Assembly: GCA_030576275.1 (NCBI GenBank)
Contig: JALIBN010000019.1
Span: 1-64,000, forward strand
Reading direction: 5' to 3'
Source: Pseudomonadota bacterium
Lineage (GTDB): Bacteria > Pseudomonadota > Gammaproteobacteria > Nitrosococcales > Methylophagaceae
DNA: 64,000 bases
A program made the translations under genes and the position numbers. The notes under the pieces are model-generated. The model ran no database searches. It was not told where the DNA came from and was given only the letters and a program-made list of their open reading frames with translations. Each line of letters starts with the position of its first letter. The first letter of the stretch is position 1. Positions 8,746 through 18,423 of this stretch are shown in pieces.

Positions 8746-10326
8746 ATGTTAAAAGTGAAAACCCTACTAGCTATTCTTTGCTTGTTAACTAGCCTTTATT
8801 TTCCAGTTCAGGCTACGATGCCACAATCACCTGATTTTCTTCAGCAATATGATAGTGAATTGCAAAATCTTAATGCCGTATCTATCTTTTATAAAAATAG
8901 TAATTCACTGTGGCTAAACAAACAGCAACTTACTAATCAGGCATATGATGCACTTGATTTTATCGCTAGTGCCCCAAGACATGGTCTTAACGCCGAGCAC
9001 TATCATTTGTCTACATTACGGAAAATAGATCCAAGTGAAAATATTGAAGCGTCCCAACATTTTGATGTTTTATTAACGGATAGCTTGTTGGTATTTATAC
9101 ATGACTTGGCTGTAGGACGACTCGAAGCTCATGTCGCTGATCCTGATTGGTTTATTCCACAAGCTGAGTTTGATGCTGTTGCATTTTTACAGCAGGCATT
9201 ACTATCACCACACCTAAAAACACAGTTAAATACCTTGATTCCAACTAGCCGTGAATACAGTAAGTTAACAGATGCATTAGCACGCTATCAAGACTTCGTT
9301 GACCAAGGTGGTTGGCCGATCATCCCTGAGGTCTCATTATTACGACCCGGTGACCAAAATAAAAATATACCTATTATTCGGGCAAGATTAGCGATTGAGG
9401 ATAGGCAATCTCGGGACATAGCTACCGAAAATTTAGAACAATATGATCAATCAACTGAGCAAGCAGTACGCCTATTTCAGAAGAACCATGGGCTTAAAAT
9501 TGATGGTGTAATTGGTAGTGAAACGCATACTGAATTGAATGTATCTGCACAAGATAGAGTGCAACAAATTAAGGCCACTCTTGAGCGCAAGCGCTGGATG
9601 CCTGCTGATTTAGGCTCTCGATATGTGCAAGTGAATTTAGCAAGCTACACCTTAAGTGCAGTAGAAAATAATTCTGAAAAATTAGCGATGCGTGTCATCG
9701 TCGGCAAAAAATATAGGCAAACCCCCAGCTTTGTCAGCCAGATATCACAATTGGTGGTAAATCCATATTGGACTGTGCCATATAAACTTGCGGTATTAGA
9801 CTTATTGCCTAAACAACAGGTTGATATTGATTACTTTCATTTGAATGAGATTCGCATATTTGCCAATGTAAATGGTCGGAGAGTTGAACTGGACCCCTAT
9901 TTAATCGACTGGCAATCGCTGAATAAAAAAAACTTCCCTTACACATTGAGACAAGAACCTGGTGCTCATAACGCTTTAGGCGTTGTAAAGTTTTTATTTC
10001 CAAATCCTTGGTCCATTTATTTGCATGATTCACCGCATAAAGAACTGTTTAATGAAACTAAGCGTAATCTCAGTTCTGGCTGTATTCGTGTTGAAGATCC
10101 ACTAGGTTTTGCCAATTTCAGTTTAGAGGATAGTAAAGCACATCAAAATTTATTAGATATAATACATAGTAAAGAAAATAAAGGCATGAAACTAGCCGAA
10201 CCATTATCCATTTATGTAGTCTACTTCACAGTATCGATTGATGGGGATGAGGTATTATTCTCACCTGATAGTTATCAACGCGATAAAAATATTATTAAAG
10301 AGTTAAAAATACCAAAATTATTATAA
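8746..10326 (+). CDS. L,D-transpeptidase of the YcbB/LdtD type
   Basis: A periplasmic enzyme expected to form 3-3 (meso-DAP to meso-DAP) crosslinks in peptidoglycan. The order is an N-terminal signal sequence (about residues 1-23), an alpha-helical scaffold domain with HGLNAEHYH, a peptidoglycan-binding repeat (AVRLFQKNHGLKIDGVIG) and a YkuD catalytic domain in which His427 (YLHDSPHK) precedes the nucleophile Cys446 in SSGCIRVEDP. At 526 residues it is shorter than E. coli LdtD (615) but keeps all parts. The adjacent downstream gene is a MepK-like endopeptidase, a pairing also seen for ycbB-ycbK in E. coli. Confidence 0.92.
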   Translation: MLKVKTLLAILCLLTSLYFPVQATMPQSPDFLQQYDSELQNLNAVSIFYKNSNSLWLNKQQLTNQAYDALDFIASAPRHGLNAEHYHLSTLRKIDPSENIEASQHFDVLLTDSLLVFIHDLAVGRLEAHVADPDWFIPQAEFDAVAFLQQALLSPHLKTQLNTLIPTSREYSKLTDALARYQDFVDQGGWPIIPEVSLLRPGDQNKNIPIIRARLAIEDRQSRDIATENLEQYDQSTEQAVRLFQKNHGLKIDGVIGSETHTELNVSAQDRVQQIKATLERKRWMPADLGSRYVQVNLASYTLSAVENNSEKLAMRVIVGKKYRQTPSFVSQISQLVVNPYWTVPYKLAVLDLLPKQQVDIDYFHLNEIRIFANVNGRRVELDPYLIDWQSLNKKNFPYTLRQEPGAHNALGVVKFLFPNPWSIYLHDSPHKELFNETKRNLSSGCIRVEDPLGFANFSLEDSKAHQNLLDIIHSKENKGMKLAEPLSIYVVYFTVSIDGDEVLFSPDSYQRDKNIIKELKIPKLL

Positions 10327-10374
10327 TTAAATTAAGATCTTAACTTATATTAATGGTACCATCAGGGTGAACCA

Positions 10375-10962
10375 ATGACATTTAAATCACATCAACATCA
10401 CAAACAAGCTTCAGACATCCGCACATCTTCTAGACGTCGTTTTCTGCAAGTCGGTCTGGGTGCGACCGCTGGCCTTGTTATGCCAAATGCCTTTGCCAAT
10501 TTATTAAAACAGCCTGAACGTAAATTATCGTTACTAAATTTACATACTGGTGAAAGCATTAACGCGACTTATTGGGCAGAAGGTCAATATCAAACGAGTG
10601 AATTACATGCTATCAATAAAATATTACGTGATTTTCGCACTGGTGACATTCATAAGATGGATAATGATTTGATTGATCTGTTGAATATTATGCACCATAA
10701 AATAGGCACTAATAAGCCGTTTCATGTCATCTCAGGTTACCGTTCACCCAAAACAAATGCTGCATTGAGTAAAAATAGTACTGGTGTTGCAAAGAAAAGT
10801 TTACACATGCAGGGTAAGGCGATCGACATCCGCGTACCTGGTCAGAAATTGTCTGACTTACGTAAGGTAGCGCTTAATTTGCATGCTGGTGGCGTAGGTT
10901 TTTATCCTGAATCTGATTTCATTCATGTTGATACTGGTCGTGTCCGGCATTGGGGTGCTTAA
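10375..10962 (+). CDS. MepK/YcbK-like murein endopeptidase (DUF882), Tat-exported
   Basis: The N-terminus carries a twin-arginine signal (SRRRFLQVG at residues 19-27, then a hydrophobic stretch ending near ANA-FA). The rest is the M15-like DUF882 fold with the zinc ligands visible as His144 and Asp151 in HMQGKAID and His184 in FIHVD, plus FHVISGYRSPKTN. E. coli MepK cleaves 3-3 crosslinks, the bonds made by the L,D-transpeptidase encoded 48 bases upstream, so the pair probably makes and breaks the same linkages. AGGGTG six bases upstream supports the ATG start. A palindrome TTAAGATCTTAA lies between the two genes at 10332-10343. Confidence 0.9.
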   Translation: MTFKSHQHHKQASDIRTSSRRRFLQVGLGATAGLVMPNAFANLLKQPERKLSLLNLHTGESINATYWAEGQYQTSELHAINKILRDFRTGDIHKMDNDLIDLLNIMHHKIGTNKPFHVISGYRSPKTNAALSKNSTGVAKKSLHMQGKAIDIRVPGQKLSDLRKVALNLHAGGVGFYPESDFIHVDTGRVRHWGA

Positions 10963-10969
10963 TAGCTAA

Positions 10970-11374
10970 CTAACATTCCTTTAATAGTTCTAATACTAAT
11001 GATTTAAATCTGTCCATTTCTTCCGAATAGGTACGTTTCAATTTTAAATGTTCCTGTTTTGCTTCGTCATGAAGCCTTGATAATGCCTGATGAAACTCCG
11101 TCTGTTGCTCTTGCGTGATGAAACTGGGGCAATTAGAGATACAGCGTTCATCAAGACCACATTCATAGTTATTTACCTGCTGTTCATGCTTTTCTATCAA
11201 GGTCGCATGCTTATTCAATGTTGAAGAATGTTCTGGTAAGGCACGTTCTAACAAATATAATAAAGCAAGTAAGCGTCGTGTCTGATGTTGCCATTGTTCG
11301 ACTTCTTGAATCCACGACATATGTTCTTCATGCCAATACTTATTTTCTTCTCGTAATATTATTTTGCTATCCAT
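10970..11374 (-). CDS. Hypothetical coiled-coil protein with Cys cluster
   Basis: I do not recognise this 134-residue protein. It is soluble, highly charged and rich in helix, with His/Trp-rich N-terminal segments (YWHEEHMSWIQEVEQWQHQ) and three Cys within 13 residues in the middle (CGLDERCISNC), then a long charged coil ending in a Cys. The start at 11374 is chosen because GAGGAG lies six bases upstream; a longer frame to 11455 exists without such a site. The hemerythrin-like scatter of His and Glu is suggestive, but no ligand pattern could be assigned. It is convergent with the MepK-like gene. Confidence 0.65.
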   Translation of the reverse strand: MDSKIILREENKYWHEEHMSWIQEVEQWQHQTRRLLALLYLLERALPEHSSTLNKHATLIEKHEQQVNNYECGLDERCISNCPSFITQEQQTEFHQALSRLHDEAKQEHLKLKRTYSEEMDRFKSLVLELLKEC

Positions 11375-11544
11375 AAGGGACTCCTCAAATAACCTGAAGA
11401 TATGCAAGACTTCAATAATACGCTTTTTAGCTAAGTAGTTCACATCCATCAGCATTTTCTGTTGTTGTAAATATTGATATCAGAGGACAAATGTTCAAAT
11501 GCAACGTAAAATGATGACCATTATTATTAATAAGCAGGAATGTT

Positions 11545-12543
11545 ATGCCTAATGTGGTCGTGTGCGCTTTGTACAGATTTGTCACGCTCGAGGATTACCA
11601 GGAAATAAAAGCGCCTTTGCTTAATTTTATGCTTGAGCAAGATTTGCGAGGCACCTTGTTACTTGCTCATGAGGGGATTAATGGCACGGTGGCAGGTTCA
11701 CGTCATGCGATTAATGCCTTGTTGGCTTTTCTGGGTAATGACCCTCGTCTGGCAAAAGTGAGTTATAAAGAATCATTTGTTGATGAGATGCCATTTTTAC
11801 GCACCCGCGTTAAATTAAAAAAAGAAATTGTCACCATGGGCGTTGAAGGTATTGATCCTAAACGTGTAGTCGGCACTTATGTTCAAGCTAAAGATTGGAA
11901 TGCCTTAATCAGTGATCCTGATGTGCTCCTTGTTGATACACGTAATGATTATGAAGTACAGGTGGGTACGTTCAAACATGCACTGAATCCTAATACCGAA
12001 AGTTTTCGGGAATTCCCGCAATATGTGAAAGATAATCTTGATCCCACCAAGAACAAGAAAGTAGCGATGTTTTGTACTGGCGGTATTCGTTGCGAAAAAT
12101 CGACGGCTTATTTAAAGGAACAAGGTTTTGAAGAGGTCTATCATCTGGAAGGTGGCATTTTAAAATATCTGGAAGAGGTTCCTGAGCAGGAATCTTTATG
12201 GGAAGGTGAATGTTTTGTGTTTGATGAACGTGTTACCGTCAACCATGCCTTGGAAAAAGGTAATTACGACCAATGTAATGCCTGCCGTATGCCGATTACT
12301 GCACAAGACAAATTAAGCGACCATTATCAGCATGGTATTAGTTGCCCACATTGTTTTGATAAATCAACGCCAGAGCAAAAAGCACGTTTTCAAGAGCGTG
12401 AAAAACAAATGACGCTGGCCGCAAAGCGTGGCGAAGCTCATATTGGTGCTGATACCGCTTTAACTATTGCTCAACATCGTGCAACAAAACAGCAACTACG
12501 TACAAATCAGCGTCAATCATCACTTAAAAAGCTTCATCGATAA
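11545..12543 (+). CDS. trhO: tRNA uridine 5-oxyacetic-acid hydroxylase TrhO (rhodanese family)
   Basis: A YceA/TrhO family protein, which in E. coli performs oxygen-dependent hydroxylation of U34 in tRNAs during cmo5U synthesis. The N-terminal acylphosphatase-like domain ([11 protein letters not shown]) is followed by a rhodanese domain with the active loop [16 protein letters not shown], the nucleophile being Cys177, and a C-terminal Cys-rich tail (CNACRMP and CPHC). The length of 332 residues is typical. AGGA five bases upstream supports the start. It stands alone and is convergent with the ferredoxin gene. Confidence 0.95.
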   Translation: MPNVVVCALYRFVTLEDYQEIKAPLLNFMLEQDLRGTLLLAHEGINGTVAGSRHAINALLAFLGNDPRLAKVSYKESFVDEMPFLRTRVKLKKEIVTMGVEGIDPKRVVGTYVQAKDWNALISDPDVLLVDTRNDYEVQVGTFKHALNPNTESFREFPQYVKDNLDPTKNKKVAMFCTGGIRCEKSTAYLKEQGFEEVYHLEGGILKYLEEVPEQESLWEGECFVFDERVTVNHALEKGNYDQCNACRMPITAQDKLSDHYQHGISCPHCFDKSTPEQKARFQEREKQMTLAAKRGEAHIGADTALTIAQHRATKQQLRTNQRQSSLKKLHR

Positions 12544-12602
12544 GAAAGCCAGTTAAAGTAAAGATGAGCTAAGGTAGAGACGGTAACAAATTGCAGGCTT
12601 AG

Positions 12603-12857
<255 letters not shown>

Positions 12858-12909
12858 TTAAAACTCCAACTCAATTTGTTATTACATGATCTTAGCGTTT
12901 ATAAGCTAT

Positions 12910-13389
12910 TTAGACCAATTTTGCTTTTAAAGCAGTCATCACACATGGCGCTACGAATTCTGACACGTCGCCGCCTAATGCCGCAATTTCACGAACTAAG
13001 CTTGATGAAATATAAGTAAATTGTTCGGCAGGTGTCAAAAATAAGGTTTCAATTTCCGGACGCATTCGTCGATTCATACCAGCAAGTTGAAATTCATGTT
13101 CAAAATCAGATACTGCCCGTAAACCGCGAATAATAACCTTTGCTTGTTTTTGATTTGCCACGTCGATCAGCAAACCTTCAAAGCCACACACTTCAACATT
13201 ATCAAGACCGATCAAGGTCTGTTTAGCTAAATCTACGCGTTCAGTCAAATTAAAAGCGGGTTTTTTTCCCGGATTAATGGCGACAGCTACAATGACTTTG
13301 TTAAACAATTTACTAGCACGCATGACCAAGTCAATATGGCCATTAGTTATAGGATCAAATGTACCCGGATAAATTGCAGTTGTTATCAC
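12910..13389 (-). CDS. coaD: Phosphopantetheine adenylyltransferase
   Basis: Catalyses the penultimate step of coenzyme A synthesis. The nucleotidyltransferase motif [15 protein letters not shown] is at the N-terminus, with [19 protein letters not shown] and [20 protein letters not shown] (the ISSS nucleotide-binding loop) further on. The length of 159 residues matches E. coli. The start is a GTG at 13389 that overlaps the rsmD stop as GTGA, with AGGAGG six bases upstream, so it is translationally coupled to rsmD; rsmD-coaD is a widely conserved pair. Confidence 0.97.
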   Translation of the reverse strand: MITTAIYPGTFDPITNGHIDLVMRASKLFNKVIVAVAINPGKKPAFNLTERVDLAKQTLIGLDNVEVCGFEGLLIDVANQKQAKVIIRGLRAVSDFEHEFQLAGMNRRMRPEIETLFLTPAEQFTYISSSLVREIAALGGDVSEFVAPCVMTALKAKLV

Positions 13390-13973
13390 ACCGTGCCTCC
13401 TAAATTATGTGAAAACAGACAGTATCGTACACTACCCGCTTTTTTATCTTTGAGCAATTGCCATTGCGCTGGAAAAACAGGTAAATCACCTTTACAAGGA
13501 CATTCTAGATAAATATAAGCATTGTCTGCCAAAACAGTATTAGTCATTAATTGTTCTGCGATCTCTGACCATACATTGGATTGATAGGGTGGATCAATAA
13601 AGACAATGTCGAACTGTTGCTGTGAACTGCTACTTGTTAGATATTGCTGTGCGGATTTAGTTTCAACTCGACAATTAGTCGCGGTTAACACCTGACAATG
13701 GCTTTGTAATTGTTTACTAGCCTGAGGGTTGTTTTCGACCATCGTAACACTGTCAGCACCACGAGAAGCCGCTTCAAGGCCAAGTGCGCCACTACCTGCA
13801 AATAAATCCAAACAACGAGCACCACCAATTTTATCTTGCAACCAATTAAATAGCGTTTCACGAACTCTATCTGGTGTAGGTCTTAAACCTTCAACATCTG
13901 GGAAGGCTAATTTACGACCTCGCCACCTGCCGCCAATAATGCGCAGTTGACCTGCGTATTGATGTTTATTCAG
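13386..13973 (-). CDS. rsmD: 16S rRNA (guanine966-N2)-methyltransferase RsmD, probable CTG start
   Basis: RsmD methylates G966 of 16S rRNA. The reading frame begins with a CTG at 13973, five bases after a perfect AGGAGG, and gives an N-terminus [20 protein letters not shown] that matches the family; two adjacent TAG codons close the frame just upstream, and no ATG or GTG occurs before the conserved RIIGG. Downstream are [15 protein letters not shown], the SAM site [19 protein letters not shown] and the catalytic IDPPY. The resulting 195 residues compare with 198 in E. coli. A start at an internal TTG (13841) would delete the RNA-binding N-terminus. The 5' end overlaps the stop of the M16 gene by eight bases. 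Confidence 0.92.
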   Translation of the reverse strand: MNKHQYAGQLRIIGGRWRGRKLAFPDVEGLRPTPDRVRETLFNWLQDKIGGARCLDLFAGSGALGLEAASRGADSVTMVENNPQASKQLQSHCQVLTATNCRVETKSAQQYLTSSSSQQQFDIVFIDPPYQSNVWSEIAEQLMTNTVLADNAYIYLECPCKGDLPVFPAQWQLLKDKKAGSVRYCLFSHNLGGTV

Positions 13974-15270
13974 CTTGGCCTCCTACTAAAATAGTGACCA
14001 TTTTGTCGGGGTGTACGCGTCGAGTAAAGGCATCTTTAACTTGCTTAATGGTTATCGCATTTACGGTTGTGTTAAATGAATCTAAATAGTCCAATGGCAA
14101 ACCGTAAAAGCCAATCATAGCGGTGTAGTCAGCAATCTTACTATTGCTATCAACTCGCAAGGCAAAACCGCCCGTAATGTTTTGTTTAGCAGCGGTTAAT
14201 TCTTCTTCCGTTGGCCCTTTATCGATAAAGTCAGTAAGCGTTTGTTGCATAACGTCTAAGGCTTCTTTAGCTTGATCATTTCGGGTTTGTAAACCAAATT
14301 GATAAGGACCTAATTCACGCATCGGTCTGAAATAACTATAAGCACTATATGACAATCCCCGTTTTTCGCGGATTTCATTGCTCAATTGTGAAACTAATCC
14401 ACTACCACCTAGAATATGATTGCCGACATATAAAGCAAAATAATCAGCATCGTGGCGACTCATTCCTGGTTGTCCCATCACAATATGTGTTTGTGAAGAG
14501 GGGTGTTCAATAGTTATTTTTTTTGCACTGGTGAGTGTTGCTACCTTAGCTAACGGCTTAGCTAGCTTGCCCTCAGGTAAGTCTGCTATCAAATGCTCAG
14601 CCAGCGCTTTTGCTTGTTCAGTAGTGAGCGCTCCAACTAATACTACAATGGCATTTTTGGCCACGTAATACTGCTGGTAAAATGCTTTCAATGCGGCAAT
14701 ATTTAACTTTTTAACTGAGATTTCATCCCCTAACGGCATCGCAGCATAAGGATGATTACCATACAAATCAGTATAAAAGGCACGTGATGCAATGGCGGCT
14801 GGTGATTGTTTTTCAGCTTGCAAACCAATGAGCATTTGTTTTTGCAGACGTTCAAATGATGTGGATGGAAAATTAGGTTGAGTTAATACCTTACGAAAGG
14901 TCTCTAATGCTGGCTTAAGTGCAAAATCAGCGGTCAGAGTACGCATGCTTAATACTGCCATATCTCGCTCCGATGAATTACTAAATTGTGCACCTACATT
15001 CTCAAATTCTGCTGCAATTTGATTAGTATTTAAACCCGCGGCACCTTCATTTAACATCGCATTGGTTAATAGTGCGCTACCAGACAGCTCACCATCGCGA
15101 GCTGAGCCAGCATCAAAAACAACTTCGATATCGACCATGGCCAATTCAGGCGCCGCCACAAAATAGACGCGAGCGCCATTTGTCGTCTGCCAGTGTTCAA
15201 TTTTAGGACTGGCTTGGACAGATACCGTTATAACTAAGCTTATAACTAAAGCGAATATTTTAGTAATCAT
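13966..15270 (-). CDS. M16-family peptidase-like protein, non-catalytic partner
   Basis: A signal peptide (about residues 1-20, ending VQA) is followed by two M16 repeats. The position where an active M16 enzyme has HxxEH reads LSGSALLTNAMLNEGA, so the zinc site is missing, while the C-terminal half keeps the RxxY-type substrate-binding region (REKRGLSYSAYSYF). Such proteins form heterodimers with an active M16 partner, here encoded directly upstream with an 11-base overlap. AGGAG six bases before the ATG supports the start. It is periplasmic by its signal; the substrate is unknown. Confidence 0.92.
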   Translation of the reverse strand: MITKIFALVISLVITVSVQASPKIEHWQTTNGARVYFVAAPELAMVDIEVVFDAGSARDGELSGSALLTNAMLNEGAAGLNTNQIAAEFENVGAQFSNSSERDMAVLSMRTLTADFALKPALETFRKVLTQPNFPSTSFERLQKQMLIGLQAEKQSPAAIASRAFYTDLYGNHPYAAMPLGDEISVKKLNIAALKAFYQQYYVAKNAIVVLVGALTTEQAKALAEHLIADLPEGKLAKPLAKVATLTSAKKITIEHPSSQTHIVMGQPGMSRHDADYFALYVGNHILGGSGLVSQLSNEIREKRGLSYSAYSYFRPMRELGPYQFGLQTRNDQAKEALDVMQQTLTDFIDKGPTEEELTAAKQNITGGFALRVDSNSKIADYTAMIGFYGLPLDYLDSFNTTVNAITIKQVKDAFTRRVHPDKMVTILVGGQAE

Positions 15271-16636
15271 GACGAGCTCCTGCTGACATTGCTGGATTTT
15301 TACTATCCAAAGGCATGGGAATTAGTTCTGCCACAGTGAGTCCTTCATTAATAAAATATTTTTTGGCTACGGCTTGAACTTGTTCGGCAGTTACCGCTTG
15401 TACATTTTCGACATAGGCATCACTTAAACGCCAATCAAGCCCAATTGTTTCCAGCATGCCAATTTGCATAGCCTGATAAAACACCGTGTCACGCTCATAG
15501 ACTGCATTAGCAACAACTTGTGCTTTGATTCGATTGAGCTCTTGTTCGCTGACGAGTTCTGTTTGTAATTGAGTTATTTGTTGCATAACCGCTTGTTGTA
15601 AATCGGCAATTGATTTGCCTTTTACTGGCGTGCCCGCGACTGTAAATACATCAGCTAAACGTGAAAATAAGCCATAACCCGCACCGACGCTGGCAGCAAC
15701 TTCGTCACCACGGACTAAGTTACGAGAAAAACGCGCACTATCACCACCATCTAAAATTCCCGCTAACATTTCTAGTGCATAGGGTTCCCAGCTTGAAGCC
15801 TGATCGACCGTCGCGACAACTGGTACTTTCCAACCCATCATCATATAAGGCAATTCAGCAGGTGCTTTAACTTCAACCGTCCGTTTGCCATGTTGTTCTA
15901 TTTCAATTTGTGGTTTTAAAAGGGCGGTAGTTTCTGACTTAAGCGGACCAAAATATTGCTTGGCTAATGCAAACACCGCCGCAGGTTCAACATCACCAAC
16001 AATCACCACGGTGGCATTATTTGGCGCATACCATTTCTGATACCACTTACGTAGATCATCTGCTTCATAGTTATTTATATCGGTCATCCAACCAATAACA
16101 GGGTGATGATAGGGACTGTTGACAAAGGCGGCAGCATTAAAGGCTTCACTCACTAAAGCTTGAGGAGCATCATCGGTACGCATACGACGTTCTTCAGCCA
16201 CTACTTCGCGTTCTTTTAATAACTCAGCATTATCGATCACCAATTTGCGCATTCGTTCTGCTTCTAAGCGAAAACTGACTTCTAATCGGTCTTTTTCCAA
16301 GGTTTGGAAATAAGCGGTATAGTCTCGACCTGTAAATGCATTTTCGCTACCGCCATTGGCGGCAATGATTTGAGAAAATTCATTAGGACCAAGGTTTTCT
16401 GTACCCTTAAACATCATATGTTCTAACTGGTGTGAAATACCGGTAGTACCATTTTGTTCGTAACTCGAGCCTACTTTGTACCAGACTTGGGTAACAACAA
16501 CAGGGGCACGATGATCTTCTTTAACGATTAGTTTCAAGCCGTTATCAAGTTGATATTCGGTGACATTTGCCATTGTAATGACCGGAATGGTCACTAGTAG
16601 CCAACAGCTTAGTTTAATTTTTTTAAGCATCTGCAT
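15260..16636 (-). CDS. M16-family zinc peptidase, catalytic subunit
   Basis: A periplasmic pitrilysin-type peptidase. A signal sequence (about residues 1-23) precedes the inverted zinc motif His69-Gln-Leu-Glu72-His73, with the downstream Glu ligand in LKEREVVAEERRMRTDD. The 458 residues cover two M16 repeats. It is the first gene of a minus-strand run M16-M16-rsmD-coaD-ferredoxin and overlaps the second M16 gene. The ATG at 16636 has GGA eight bases upstream; a second ATG two codons later is possible. It is divergent from ftsY by 57 bases. Similar M16 pairs lie next to ftsY-ftsE-ftsX in many gammaproteobacteria. Confidence 0.94.
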   Translation of the reverse strand: MQMLKKIKLSCWLLVTIPVITMANVTEYQLDNGLKLIVKEDHRAPVVVTQVWYKVGSSYEQNGTTGISHQLEHMMFKGTENLGPNEFSQIIAANGGSENAFTGRDYTAYFQTLEKDRLEVSFRLEAERMRKLVIDNAELLKEREVVAEERRMRTDDAPQALVSEAFNAAAFVNSPYHHPVIGWMTDINNYEADDLRKWYQKWYAPNNATVVIVGDVEPAAVFALAKQYFGPLKSETTALLKPQIEIEQHGKRTVEVKAPAELPYMMMGWKVPVVATVDQASSWEPYALEMLAGILDGGDSARFSRNLVRGDEVAASVGAGYGLFSRLADVFTVAGTPVKGKSIADLQQAVMQQITQLQTELVSEQELNRIKAQVVANAVYERDTVFYQAMQIGMLETIGLDWRLSDAYVENVQAVTAEQVQAVAKKYFINEGLTVAELIPMPLDSKNPAMSAGARHDY

Positions 16637-16693
16637 TTATAATTCCATGGCGTGATAAAATTAACGATTGAAGTTTAAAGACAAGCAAAAATC

Positions 16694-17758
16694 ATGTTTA
16701 GTTTCCTAAGAAAAAAACCAAAAATTGTCGAAGAAGAAGCTGTTCAACAGCCTGTTGAGCAGCAAGAGCCGGTTGAACTATACCAACATGATACCTTGGC
16801 CCACTCTGAAACTGAACCGGCTGATGAAAAAGTCAGTTTATTTGATCGTTTAAAACAGCGCCTGACACGTACCAGTAATCAATTGACCGAAGGCTTTGCA
16901 TCACTTTTTTTCGGTAAAAAAGCGATTGATGATGATTTACTTGAAGAGCTAGAAACACAGTTACTTACAGCAGATCTTGGCGTTGATGCTACCCAAACTA
17001 TTATTCGAGATCTGACACAGCGTGTCGCACGTAAACAATTAAGTGATGCCGATTCGTTATTTACGGCGTTGCGTGATGATATGGTCGCTATTTTAAAGCC
17101 AAGTTGCCAGCCTTTAGTTATTCCCGAACAAGAGGGCCCTTTTGTTATATTAATGGTGGGAATTAATGGTGTTGGCAAGACCACAACCATTGGTAAATTA
17201 GCAAAACAATTCCAGCAGCAAGGTAAATCTGTCATGTTAGCAGCCGGAGATACATTTCGTGCGGCTGCAGTAGAGCAATTACAGGTGTGGGGCGAACGCA
17301 ATAAAATCGCGGTCATTTCTCAACATAGTGGCGCAGATTCTGCTTCGGTCATCTTTGATGCATTACAGGCCGCTAAAGCACGCAAGATTGATATTTTAAT
17401 TGCAGACACCGCGGGACGATTACACACCCAATCTAATTTGATGGAAGAGTTGAAAAAAGTAAAACGCGTGATGGGTAAATTAGATCCGTCTGCACCGCAT
17501 GAAATAATGTTAGTGCTTGATGCAGGTACTGGTCAGAATGCATTATCACAAGCCGTACAATTTAATGAAGCGGTCGGGGTGACCGGGCTGACGCTAACTA
17601 AATTAGACGGAACCGCTAAAGGCGGTATTATCTTTGCCATTGCCAAGAAAACCGGCTTACCTATCCGTTACATTGGCGTCGGCGAAACGATTGATGATCT
17701 TCGTCCATTTGAGTCAGAAGAATTTGTCGATGCTTTGTTAGGCCGTGAAGACGCATAA
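16694..17758 (+). CDS. ftsY: Signal recognition particle receptor FtsY
   Basis: The membrane-associated GTPase that docks ribosome-SRP complexes; its RNA partner gene ffs is at 1397. An acidic A domain (about residues 1-55, with EEEAVQQPVEQQEPVELY) is followed by the helical N domain and the GTPase G domain: GINGVGKTTTIGKLAKQ near residue 156, the insertion-box region DTFRAAAVEQLQVW, DTAGRLHTQSNL and TKLDGTAKGG. At 354 residues it has a short A domain compared with E. coli (497). It shares one base with the ftsE start (TAATG), forming the classic ftsY-ftsE-ftsX operon. Confidence 0.98.
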   Translation: MFSFLRKKPKIVEEEAVQQPVEQQEPVELYQHDTLAHSETEPADEKVSLFDRLKQRLTRTSNQLTEGFASLFFGKKAIDDDLLEELETQLLTADLGVDATQTIIRDLTQRVARKQLSDADSLFTALRDDMVAILKPSCQPLVIPEQEGPFVILMVGINGVGKTTTIGKLAKQFQQQGKSVMLAAGDTFRAAAVEQLQVWGERNKIAVISQHSGADSASVIFDALQAAKARKIDILIADTAGRLHTQSNLMEELKKVKRVMGKLDPSAPHEIMLVLDAGTGQNALSQAVQFNEAVGVTGLTLTKLDGTAKGGIIFAIAKKTGLPIRYIGVGETIDDLRPFESEEFVDALLGREDA

Positions 17759-18423
17759 TGATTACATTTACTGATGTTTATAAACGTTACACAAATCAAT
17801 ATGAAGCATTATCTGGGCTGAGTTTTGAGTTATCCAAAGGTGAAATGGCATTTTTAACCGGTCACTCGGGCGCAGGTAAAAGCACCTTGCTTAAACTTAT
17901 CGCCTTGATTGAACGTGCTTCTCATGGTCAAGTCTTAGTTAATGGTCAAAATCTAATGCGATTGCCACAAGGGAAAATTCCTTTTTATCGGCGTCAAATA
18001 GGACTGGTTTTCCAAGATCATAATTTATTACATGATCGCACTGTGTTTGATAATGTCGCTCTACCATTGGTTATCGCAGGTGAAAATCATCGTGAAATTG
18101 GTCGGCGTGTCCGTGCGGCTTTGGATAAAGTCGGTCTGCTCAATAAAGAACGCAACTTACCGATTGCCTTATCAGGCGGTGAGCAACAACGAGTCGGTAT
18201 CGCAAGAGCGGTGGTGAATCGCCCCCCTATTTTGCTGGCGGATGAACCTACGGGTAATCTTGATCCTGATCTATCACGGGATATCATGCACTTGTTTGAG
18301 CAATTTAATCAGGTTGGGGTGACCGTTTTTGTTGCGACTCATGATCTCGAGCTTATTAAAACACTGCCATATCGGCAAGTTATTCTGCACAAAGGGCGTT
18401 TAGCTAAGCAGGGTGAACAATGA
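17758..18423 (+). CDS. ftsE: Cell division ATP-binding protein FtsE
   Basis: The ABC ATPase of the FtsEX complex, which regulates peptidoglycan hydrolysis at the divisome. Walker A is at residues 35-43 (GHSGAGKST), followed by the Q-loop VFQDHNLL, the signature LSGGEQQRVGIARA, Walker B ILLADEPTGNLD and the H-loop ATHD. The length of 221 residues matches E. coli (222). It overlaps ftsY by one base and ftsX by four, indicating tight translational coupling. Confidence 0.97.
   Translation: MITFTDVYKRYTNQYEALSGLSFELSKGEMAFLTGHSGAGKSTLLKLIALIERASHGQVLVNGQNLMRLPQGKIPFYRRQIGLVFQDHNLLHDRTVFDNVALPLVIAGENHREIGRRVRAALDKVGLLNKERNLPIALSGGEQQRVGIARAVVNRPPILLADEPTGNLDPDLSRDIMHLFEQFNQVGVTVFVATHDLELIKTLPYRQVILHKGRLAKQGEQ

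Noticed and set aside
16879-17316. 145-codon open frame antisense to ftsY
   Set aside because: It covers the conserved FtsY GTPase domain on the other strand, with a low-complexity Ser/Thr-rich translation; it is a shadow.
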